A stretch of 64,000 bases of DNA from Enchytraeus crypticus (Eukaryota > Annelida > Clitellata > Enchytraeida > Enchytraeidae): NCBI GenBank assembly GCA_905160935.1, contig CAJHZI010000892.1:62001-126000 (forward strand), read 5' to 3'. The translations under genes were made by a program, and so were the position numbers. How positions within the stretch are numbered: the first letter of the stretch is position 1; each line of letters starts with the position of its first letter. Of this stretch, positions 12,840 through 21,940 are shown one piece after another. The notes beneath the pieces are model-generated. The model was not told where the DNA came from. It was given only the letters and a program-made list of their open reading frames with translations, and made no database searches.

Positions 12840-13266
12840 CATTGATGATTTTAATATTACATAAGTGGATTATTAAAAGTAAATCTCATATACTACCTAC
12901 GCACATGTTAACGGCCGTATCTCATCCACGGATTACGTTACGTCTTACGTCTTATATAGATATATAAAAATAATATTAACGCTTAGAAAGTACTACAGAG
13001 TGTAAATTTTCTATTAAAAACGAAATTACTTGAACTTTATGCCTGTTTTCTCGTCCTCAGAGAAAATCAGGAACTTCTTTAGCAATAGAGTATCAGGCAA
13101 TATCAGAATAGCAACACATTATACCACAATATTTACATTTAATTAGTTTCTCAAAGTAATATTTATTACTTTCACTTTCTCGCCCAAATAAGAAAAAACA
13201 CCAGAAATCTTACATAACTAAATAAATAAAGAAGCCGAAGAATAGAGGGCGGTCTACATACACTCG

Positions 13267-13299
<33 letters not shown>

Positions 13300-13327
13300 T
13301 CTATATATATATATATATATCTATATA

Positions 13328-13366
<39 letters not shown>

Positions 13367-14300
13367 TGTACAATCTAAACAGCATACACTTGTACTATAG
13401 AGATGTGTGTACACTCTACAAACAGCATACACTTTTAATATAGATGATCGTGAACACCATACTCTAAACAGTATGATGACATTTATGTTTTGCTTTAATA
13501 ATATAATTAGCAATTTTGTAATAGATTTTTGATGAATGGGGTCAACGTTTAAAGTATAACTTGCATGGAAAGATTCTTTTGCCAGTTAACTATTCCTTCC
13601 AAATGTGGCAGATATAATTGTCAAATATGAAAGCACGCTCTGTATTCTTTAACATCGTAAATATTCCGTTATACACAAAATGTACTAGTACAGTAGTTAC
13701 ATGTACATGTATCTAAATATACGCGTACAGCCGTACAATTGACATATACACATACAAAGACACATAAATAGACACATACATACACGCATAAGCAGACAGC
13801 TCCTCTAATATAAGCAGCAATAAATCCCTTCATACGACAGTGGATTAATTAATTAATTGATCGGAAAGAATGAATGCAATAGATTTATCTAGCAAACCTA
13901 TCAATATCAATTTCTACTCCATTTCTTATATTTAAATGTCAGATCAAGGGCATACAAATCAACTTGTTTCATGTAAACACAATAAATTTAAGACATTCTG
14001 AAGAAAATCGTAAGATGTACAAAGCCTCGACAATAAATTATAAACTACAACTACGCAGACATGATATAGTCAGCAAACTGTAACCGTACAAATAAAGAAG
14101 AGTATAGATAGAGGCCTAGAGGCTGATAAACCCAAGTTTTTAAGTAAGTTCTCGAGCATATAGGCTTATCTGTTAGGTTCAAGTAGCAGAACTAAGTCTA
14201 ATATGAAGTCCAATTTCACAGGTTAAATCTTCTAGATGATGATGATGGACAGTGTGAGTTCTGAAAACTATACAAGAAATATTGTCGCTGACGTGAAATA
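12840..14300. other. Intergenic DNA between the EML-like and CHMP1 genes
   Basis: Holds an (AT)n tract at 13268-13362, an imperfect repeat of about 50-60 bp at 13363-13490 (motif 'acagcatacactt') and otherwise AT-rich unique sequence. It should contain the CHMP1 3' UTR. No gene seen. Confidence 0.5.
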
Positions 14301-14574
14301 GTCTAGACCTGCCTCAGTCTAGACATGACTCAGTCTAGACAAGCCTCAGGCTAGACATGACTCAGTCTAGACATGCCTCAATCTAGACATGTCTCAGTCT
14401 AAACCTGCCTCAGTCTAGAAATGTCTCAGTCTAGACCTGCCTCAGTCTAGAAATGTCTCAGTCTAGACATGCCTAAGTCTAGAAATGCCTCAGTCTAGAC
14501 ATACCTCAGTCTAGACATGCCTCAGTCTAGACATGCCTCAGTCTAGACATGCCTCAACCTAAACCTGTCTCAGC
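14301..14574. repeat. 16-bp minisatellite that includes the CHMP1 stop codon
   Basis: About 17 copies of a 16-bp unit, on the minus strand CTGAGRCAKGTYTAGA. The gene-proximal unit is CTGAGACAGGTTTAG, which encodes the last four residues and the stop (LRQV*) of CHMP1. The array therefore appears to have grown from the end of the coding sequence into the 3' UTR. Confidence 0.9.
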
Positions 14575-15905
14575 CTCGCCAATCTCTGTGAGAGCTCATC
14601 CTGTAACATTGACAACAAACCATTTCATTATTATTCTAAATTAATATATTTACTCGAGTTGTGTCCGGTTGCTGAAGAATATGCCAATAACTAACTACAC
14701 ATATTGTAAAAGGCGACAATGCAATAATGAATTACATAATATCAAAACCATCGTCAGAAAGGGCATTCGGATGGTAAGCGCCTAGGCTCCAGAAATAGCT
14801 ATAAAGTTTTCTAAAACGAACAGAAAAGAAGCCCCAGTTAAACTGGGATTCTATGGATGATGACCCAAAGATTCTGAACACAATACTGTGCGTAATTTTT
14901 GAGTAAAATTTCAGCTTCAAAGAATTGTTCAGCTGTTTGCATAGAGTCTGCAAGAAACGACCCTGAGAGAGTTTATGTTTATTTCCGAATCACACGCCAA
15001 TAAAGTATTACATACACGTTATTAAAAGTCCAAAATAATACACAGTATGAATTCATATCGGAATGAATATTTCAGTCAAAAATATAACCAGCACATTATT
15101 AATAATTGGTCTATTCTATCAGTAGTAGTAGTTCTATGTATTTGATCAGAAATAGAGGCTACCAAAACAGCGACTAGCGCCATCTAGTTGGTAATATCAA
15201 AAAAACAATTGCAATTGACATTTCATTATGCTGAGGAATGAGAAGTTAAATTCTTATTGATTGATTGATGATGATGATTAGATAATTATAACGATGATAA
15301 CACACCTGTTCTTGAGAAGCCTGGCTGGCACTTCCTATAGAGCTCGTCTGAGCCTGGGGCAGATCCATATTGAGTTCCAGTCTGAATTAAACCAGAATAT
15401 CAATCAATCAATCAATCAATATAATCAAACAAGAACATCAATCAATCAATATAATAAAACTAGAATATCAATCAATCAATCAATATAATCAAACCAGAAT
15501 ATCAATCAATCAATGTAATCTAACCAGAATATCAATCAATCAGTATAATCAATCATATAATCAAATTTGGTTTTAATTATAGCAGCTCATTTGAACTTGC
15601 CTTTGAATCAATCAATCAATAGAACAATGAGGTTAATTCCTATTAAGTAATTCATTGATTGATTGAAATTTCTCATAGCTTAATTAATTAAATTAACAAA
15701 TAAACAAAAACCTAAAACTCAACTATCTATCTATCTAATAATCTACCCTGACCATTTCTGATCATTGGACTGGCTTTTCTTTTAGGACCTTACTTCTCCT
15801 CAGCACATTTCTTTTGCAGATTGGTCTGGTGAATTGATCTGTAGTGATGTGTGCTGTGGGGACGTTCCTGACATCATCCTTGGATGAGGAAACGGACGTT
15901 AAACC

Positions 15906-15943
<38 letters not shown>

Positions 15944-18900
15944 TATTATCTATTATTATCTATTCACGTCACATCGCAGTAGAACCCTGACATCATACTT
16001 GGATGAGGAAACGGACGTTAAACCTTGATTATTATTATCTATTCGCCGTGTCGTATCCAGGTTGTTGAAGAATTGACCAACCGGTGACTGCACGTGTCGT
16101 AGAAGGTGACTAAAGCACTAAGATCCATACCAACATCAAAAAGGGCATTCAGTTGGTGAGCGCCTAGGCTCCAGAAATTGCTACACAAATTTAAACGAAT
16201 GGAAAAGTCTCAAATAGGGGATTGGCTGGTGGTGTGGTGTGGGACGGAGGGGATTTATTTATTTATTTATTTAGATCACCAAAAAGGGTCATTCAATCCT
16301 GTACAGTTCACAAGCAATGCAAACAAACAAGTAAATGCAATAAGTGAACACAATTTAAATGTGAACCATGGTGAATTTAAAACGAAAATATAAAGTAGAA
16401 ATTAAAGAGTTGAAATAAAGAAATTCAAAATAAAGTAAATTAATGATAATAGGTAGGCATAATCATACATTTAAGATCAGTATCATTAATAAATATTTAG
16501 AGAGAGAGAGAGAGAAATATGTTTATTTAATAAGTACTGACGAAGATTAATATTGAAACAGTTAACGGAACGAGATGATCGTAAATTAGGTGGAAGGTAT
16601 AGCCAGTATCTAGGGCCTTGTACAGTGATACTTTTCGCGACAGAAGGTTCTGAACGATGGTATAGTAAATTCCGAAACTTTGTCGAAATTTATAAACAGA
16701 ATTTACAACATTATTTAATAGCAACGAATAGTTGTAACATGAAAGCATATCATTATGAATAAGTTTATACAGAAATACGCAACAGCAATGTTTATGAATA
16801 TCACTTAACTTTAAAATTTTAAGTTCTTTATATATATTGCTCGTATGACTACGAAACTCTGCATGTTGAATTATTCTAATTGCTCGTTTTTGGAATACTA
16901 TCAATTCGTTGAGCAAGGTTTTAGAAGCGTTCCCCCAAACAATATTACAATAAATTAGATGCGGATATATTAGACTGCAGTATAAATTTAACATACAATG
17001 TTCAGGTAACTTAGTTTTAACCCGATGGAGTAATCCAATGGATTTAGCTAATTTTTGTGCAGTATAAGAAATATGATATTGCCATGATAATTTTTCATCA
17101 AGAATCACTCCCAAAAATTTAGTCTTATCTATTCTAGAAATGTTGATATCATCTATGTATATATGAACATTTTCAGAATTATGATTTGGATTTGGGACAG
17201 TCTGTTCGTATCCCGACCCTGGTTAAACTGGGATTTAAGGGAGGATGATAATCATGATGTCACACTACAGTAGAACCCATGTAGAGAGCTATTGAGTTAA
17301 CAGCACAATGACTGTACGTTCACTCACCCGGCCTCGTCAGCGACCTCCTGCATGAGAGCGTCGACCTGGTTCTGAGGTGTGGTCAGAGTGGACGAGGCGC
17401 ACATCGTGTTCTCCATCACCTGAGACTGTACGTCCAGGTTCTCAAACTGCTGCTCAAACCTGTCCATCAGCTGCGATATCTGTGAGACACAATCAATCAA
17501 TCAATATCAGCTGTGATATCTGTGAGACAAGATCAATCAATCAATCAATATCAGCTGATATATCTGTGAGACACGATCAATCAATCAATCAATATCAGCT
17601 GAGATATCTGTGAGACACGTTCAATATCAGCTGATATATCTGTGACATGATTAATCAATATCAGCTGATATATCTGTAACATGATTAATCAACATCAGCT
17701 GATATATCTGTGACATGATTAATCAACATCAGCTGATATATCTGTGAGACATGATTAATCAATATCAATTTGATCAAACTAACATCAGAAAGGGCTTTCG
17801 GTAGGTGAGCACCTAGGCTCCAGAAATTGATACAGAATTTTCTAATATGAATGAAAGAAAAATTCCACCTTAGTTAAACTGGAACTCAAGGGAAAATGAT
17901 GATTATTCAATATCATACTAAGGTCTAATAATTCATGGGAATAGTGTCTGAGGTGGTTTACATTTGCCTTCATCAATTCTTACTCAGTTGCCTATTATGA
18001 TCTGTGCAATTGATGTAGAAAAATGTTAAATAAAATCATTACTATTTATTATTGATTAGTAGCGTATTAATATTTCATTACTATTCATTATGACATTACT
18101 ATCCAGTATGCACACTGGCTTGCTAATAGTGATTCGTTTTAAAAAAAAGACCCTCTCAGAAAGAAAGCTTCTCTTTCTCTACCACCAGAGTAGATACATC
18201 TTCACCTAAGCCTCTAATTATATCATTATAGCAGTAAAAGCTAACCTTCTCCAGGTTCATAGACTTCATAGCGGACTCCATTGCCTTCACTACACCAGCC
18301 ATCGAGTTAGTGACCTGAATGAAGCAGCAACAACAACAACACATACAGCCATCGAGTTAGTGACCTGAATGAAGCAGCAACAACAACAGCACATACAGCC
18401 ATCATGTTAGTGACCTGAACAACAACAACACATACAGCCATCGAGTTAGTGACCTGAACAACAACAACAACACATACAGCCATCGAGTTAGTGACCTGAA
18501 CAACAACAACAACACATACAGCCATCGAGTTAGTTACCTGAACAATAACAACAACAACCATCAAGTTAGTGACCTGAACGATGCAGCAACAACAACACTT
18601 AGATATTAACACACGGACAAATAATAGCAATAATAGCTTACAAATTATATTAAAATTACAAGTAAACAGGGATACAGATTATAAAATAAAACCCAGAAAC
18701 AATACACACAGAAGCACAGGAAAACTAAAAGATTCATAAATATACAGATTCTATATGGAAACACAAAACATTCCAAGACAAAAATCGTACTCTCTTTCTT
18801 TCCCACTATACAGTAGTGTTTCGCCACGTTACAGGTCCAAGGTACATATTCCTACTTAAAGTAGAATTTCTTATTCAGTATGAGCACAACAACTCTCTCT

Positions 18901-20454
18901 CTTAGTGTACTGCCTACTAGCAGGTCCATGGTATATAACGCCTCTACTCATCTCTATCTTCCGTCTTTCTCTTCATGTCCACATATGAGTGGGTCTTTAA
19001 ATTATTTACAACATACCTTTTGATATACCATTATTCATGGGAGATTCTGCTTACGCCGAGGTGGGCCCCCTATGCCTTCCTCAGCTTCGACTAACATTTA
19101 CTGGGCAGGGGCGTCATTCCCTGAGAAAACTATCCAACATAAGAGAGCACTCTAAAAAATGACATAATTATCAGTCACACGGTACCTGCTTAGTTGTGAG
19201 CGCTGTCTGTACGCGTGCAGCCACTGCATCTATCCTTGCACTCATGCGCCGGTAGTTCAGCGCCTGGTTCTTCTGACGTATGGCATTCTCTGCGTGTATC
19301 TTGGCTCCCTCCATATTGCCTTTCTGTATGGCCTGGTAAATAGAGCATCGGAATATTAGAAAACAACACGAAGCAACACTGAATAAAAAATATCTTCAAA
19401 TAAAAGAGCTCATAATTATTAATATAAATATAAACTTTAAAAACGATGTGATCAAAAAGGATCAGTCAAAACCAAACATGTAAATTTTAAAATAATTATG
19501 TTAAACTATTATGCAACAAGGTGTCCTATTTCAATTGACTTAAGTGCAAATGGAAATTTCTAATTTATTTTAAAAAGTACCACTTTTATTCAAAATACCA
19601 TTAGATTAGACAAATGTTTAATGTAATAGATAAAGTTGAAAGCAAGTAGATACTATAGCTTATTTTATAAAAATGGATATCAGAGTTATAATTAATCTAT
19701 ATCTAAGAGTAACATACAAAATTAAACCAATTAAAAAGTCAGACCTTTTTTAATTTATTTTTCTCTTCCCTTTCTGATTTCTCACATTTCTTGGCATTTC
19801 GTTCCAAGTCCTTTGCTGCAAACTTGAGATTAAACAAGTGCTCTGGAGGCCGGGGTTAAGGCTAATACAAGTAGGGATGGAGCACTCATACAATACACTT
19901 ATATGACACAGTACTCAACCAAATGAAGCACAGTGTTAACAGCACAATGACCTCATAACATAACATAGCACAGAAACAAATGAAACACAGAGATAACAAA
20001 GCACAATGACCTCATAACGTAGCATTGAAACAAATGAAGCATTGAGTTAACAGCACAATGACATAACATAGCACAATGACATTACATAGCATGAACTAAA
20101 TAAAGCACAGAGTTAACAGCACAATGACATAACATAACACTGGACCAAATGAAGCATTGAGTTAACAGCACAATGACATAATATAGCACAAACTAAATAA
20201 AGCTCAGAGCTAACAGCACAATGACATAACACAAAATCAATTGCAGCACAGTTAACAGCACAATGACTTCAGACCATTCACTCTAGTCAATCATATATCT
20301 ACCATTTGCAAGCTGCATGGCAGATAAATAATTGCATGGTTAAAGACATCATTCAAGACGGCTCAAATTCATTACAATAGTACATCAGAGAAATAATAAA
20401 AATTACAAACTAGTCATAATCAGTAAGGATACGTTCCATTTGTTTACTCGACAT
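14559..20454 (-). CDS. CHMP1B: CHMP1 (ESCRT-III subunit, CHMP1B-like), 7 exons, complete
   Basis: Charged multivesicular body protein 1; in the ESCRT-III family it recruits the MIT-domain ATPase VPS4 and acts in endosomal sorting, abscission and membrane scission. Exons in transcription order: 20433-20454, 19745-19842, 19186-19332, 18246-18314, 17328-17479, 15306-15381, 14559-14600. Phases agree at every junction and give about 201 residues; human CHMP1B has 199. Visible family blocks: HLFNLKFAAKDLERNAKKCE (helix 1), AIQKGNMEGAKIHAENAIRQ, MSARIDAVAARVQTAL, SMAGVVKAMESAMKSMNLEK, MDRFEQQFENLDVQ, TLTTPQNQVDALMQEVADEA, LELNMDLPQ, and a C-terminal MIM helix DELSQRLARLRQV. The start is the only ATG in exon 1 giving the family's short N-terminus. 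Four exon edges abut tandem arrays, two of which duplicate the 3' splice site. Identity is very secure; CHMP1B rather than 1A rests on residue similarity. Confidence 0.95.
14655..14875 (+). repeat. SINE-like family C
   Basis: Modules 'tgtccggttgctgaagaata', 'gtaaaaggcgac', 'cgcctaggctccagaaat' and 'cagttaaactgggatt'. It lies in the last CHMP1 intron, so it is antisense to the gene. Confidence 0.7.
15390..15560. repeat. About 32-bp repeat at the CHMP1 exon 6 acceptor
   Basis: Five imperfect units of 'aaaccagaatatcaatcaat' with ATCA runs. On the minus strand each unit copies the upstream flank of the exon 6 acceptor (ttctggttt) but not its AG. The array starts about 8 bp from the exon. Confidence 0.8.
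15862..16045 (+). repeat. SINE-like family G tails with (ATT)n
   Basis: Two copies of 'catccttggatgaggaaacg' + 'gacgttaaacctt' followed by ATT repeats. The same tail occurs at 39155-39435, 42605-42662 and, inverted, 33850-33940 and 61155-61235. Confidence 0.7.
16048..17250 (+). repeat. SINE-like family C split by a LINE insertion
   Basis: The head (16048-16235: 'gcgcctaggctccagaaatt') and tail (about 17200-17250: 'gaccctggttaaactgggat') match adjacent parts of intact family C copies at 14655-14875 and 17770-17905. They are separated here by LINE sequence, so the LINE landed inside an older SINE. Confidence 0.65.
16255..17200 (-). pseudogene. Truncated non-LTR retrotransposon (reverse transcriptase 3' part)
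   Basis: The minus strand encodes the post-catalytic part of a LINE reverse transcriptase: FLGVILDEKLSW, LYCSLIYPHLIYCNIVWGNA, LNELIVFQKRAIRII and KLSDIHKHCC. The longest open stretch is 16527-17114. The frame then shifts: the conserved continuation (SITVQGPRYW-like) is in another frame. The 5' part including the catalytic FADD box is missing. The 3' end is an (AAAT)n run near 16257-16275, as in CR1/L2/RTE-like elements. It sits in CHMP1 intron 5 in the gene's own orientation. Confidence 0.85.
17465..17770. repeat. Tandem array of CHMP1 exon 5 3' splice-site copies
   Basis: Seven extra copies, plus the real one, of 'tcagctgNNatatctgtgag'-like units at 17507, 17551, 17595, 17627, 17661, 17695 and 17729, spaced 32-44 bp. 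On the minus strand each reads about CTCACAG^ATATNNCAGCTG, that is the exon 5 acceptor plus its first ~12 coding bases. Units are joined by ATCA runs. Confidence 0.9.
17770..17905 (+). repeat. SINE-like family C fragment
   Basis: Modules 'agcacctaggctccagaaat' and 'ttagttaaactgga'. Directly follows the exon 5 acceptor array. Confidence 0.6.
18297..18600. repeat. Tandem array of CHMP1 exon 4 3' splice-site copies
   Basis: Six decoy copies plus the real site of the plus-strand motif 'catcgagttagtgacctgaa', with its 'atcgag/atcatg/atcaag' core at 18301 (real), 18351, 18401, 18440, 18482, 18524 and 18560. On the minus strand each unit is a GTT-rich tract, CAG, then GTCACTAACTCGATGGCTG-like sequence: an acceptor with the first 19 bases of exon 4. 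Spacings are 50, 50, 39, 42, 42 and 36 bp. Confidence 0.93.
18825..19100 (-). repeat. SINE-like families D/E, composite
   Basis: Inverted family D pieces (ggtacatattcctacttaaa) followed by the family E block (ctactagcaggtccatggta, ccacatatgagtgggtcttt). Located in CHMP1 intron 3. Confidence 0.55.
19890..20262. repeat. About 57-bp tandem repeat in CHMP1 intron 1
   Basis: Six to seven imperfect copies built on 'gagttaacagcacaatgaca' and 'aaatgaagca'. A stray copy of the core lies just downstream of exon 5 at about 17290-17312, in another intron of the same gene. Confidence 0.85.
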
Positions 20455-20734
20455 GTTGATGGTGATTTATTAACCGCGACCAGATGAACTTGTCCACAAA
20501 CCTTGAATTTACTCAATTTTTAAAAAATCTCAGTTAAAATAAAAAAAGTAATTAGAGTATCTGTACAAATTTAGGAAACAAATTTTATTCACATCTCTAT
20601 AACGCATACCATTTTATTGAAAGCCTTAAAGTCATACTAATTTATTACATATATAATACACTATTCCACAAATTTAAAATCATAAATTACGATACTACAA
20701 AAATAAAATATATTACTTTAATTTACAAAATACT

Positions 20735-20812
20735 TGTCAGGATTCGAACTGATGACTTCCTGTTACACAGGCAAGCTTGATGACCATTCGGCCATCCAAT
20801 TGGTATAATATA
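20735..20812 (-). repeat. tRNA-like SINE head
   Basis: The minus strand reads TGGCCGAATGG (box-A-like) and, about 30 bases later, CAGTTCGAATCCTG (box-B-like). No seven-base acceptor stem can be formed, so this is a tRNA-derived repeat rather than a functional tRNA. Confidence 0.5.
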
Positions 20813-20854
20813 GAAAGTGTGTAGGAATCTGTAGGAATTTCGTATCTGTTTTAG

Positions 20855-20932
<78 letters not shown>
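20855..20932. repeat. (TA)n microsatellite upstream of CHMP1
   Basis: About 78 bp of alternating TA, 400 bp upstream of the CHMP1 start codon. Confidence 0.95.
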
Positions 20933-20933
<1 letters not shown>

Positions 20934-21858
20934 CTATTTGTTGGAGCAGTTTAAATTTTGTGTTCATTTCTTTTATTGTGTGAATAAAAGGAAGTTAAAA
21001 GACAGTTAGTAGTTTCTAAGTTCCCGCTATATAAACATATATGATTCGGAAAAGCGACAAAGCAAGGACATAGAAGGACATAGCCGCAACATTGGTTAAA
21101 TAAATATAAATTAAGTCCGCTTAAGTTTGGAATTAAGCAGGTATTGCTCAATCTAAACCAATAAAACGAAAGACAATTGTTTTGCCGTTTACATCAAATA
21201 TCATGTAACGCTCTTCTAAAATGTAATTTCTAAGTAACATTTTTAAATTACTTCACTGAAATGTTTTAATTGTACAGTATATTTATTTAGGCGAAGAGTT
21301 ATGATTATTTTACCTGTAAACTAAAAGATTTTATTATGAAAATGAATCGGTTTGTTTTTGTGATGTCTCATTAGGAAATGATGGTCACGTGACCTACTGT
21401 GTAAACAAATCAGTAGCCGTAAATAATGGCTAACTCTTAACTTAATTAGATTTATCATTTATTTGCTTATTGAAAGTTGTTTAATACATTTATATGTTTA
21501 CTAGCATAACTTCAAAGTCGATTTAAATACAGATCAACTTTTACTTATTCGTATTCTTCACTAAATTTTAAAATATTATCACAAAGTTGGGCGTGCCTAT
21601 TTATGGCGCAGTTTAACAACTTTTAATCACAGCAATCGTAACAGTTTATTTTGTTTCCTGTCAATCAGCTGTTTAACCTCAATGTTTATAATTTTATTTT
21701 ATAATAATAATAATATATTATATTATATTATATTATATTATATTATATTATATTATATTTTTGTTATTATTATTATTATTATATAGATATATAGATAATA
21801 TTATTATCGCGTTCAGTGACGCATCTCTTGTTCTTCGATGTCATGTATGCCCGTTCTA
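20933..21858. other. Intergenic DNA upstream of CHMP1
   Basis: AT-rich unique DNA with TATTA/ATT repeats at 21710-21785. The CHMP1 promoter should lie somewhere in 20455-21200, but no motif decides it. Confidence 0.4.
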
Positions 21859-21940
21859 CGACGTCAGAAAGTGACGTCAGTGACGGGAGAGCCCAGGACT
21901 CGAACCCCGCACACTCTGATCCGCAGTCGGATATGCTGTG
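21859..21940 (-). repeat. SINE-like family A fragment
   Basis: 'agcccaggactcgaacccc' and 'tgacgtcagtgacgggag' match the tRNA-like head of family A. It supplies the last dozen or so codons and the TGA of the neighbouring minus-strand reading frame. Confidence 0.7.

Noticed and set aside
16553-16762. Plus-strand frame of 69 codons
   Set aside because: Antisense shadow of the frame-shifted LINE end.
18307-18630. 107-codon minus-strand frame
   Set aside because: It runs through the decoy acceptor array in a frame different from CHMP1 exon 4; it is not a separate gene.
20735-20812. Functional tRNA gene on the minus strand
   Set aside because: Box A- and B-like sequences exist, but no acceptor stem or regular anticodon arm can be drawn.
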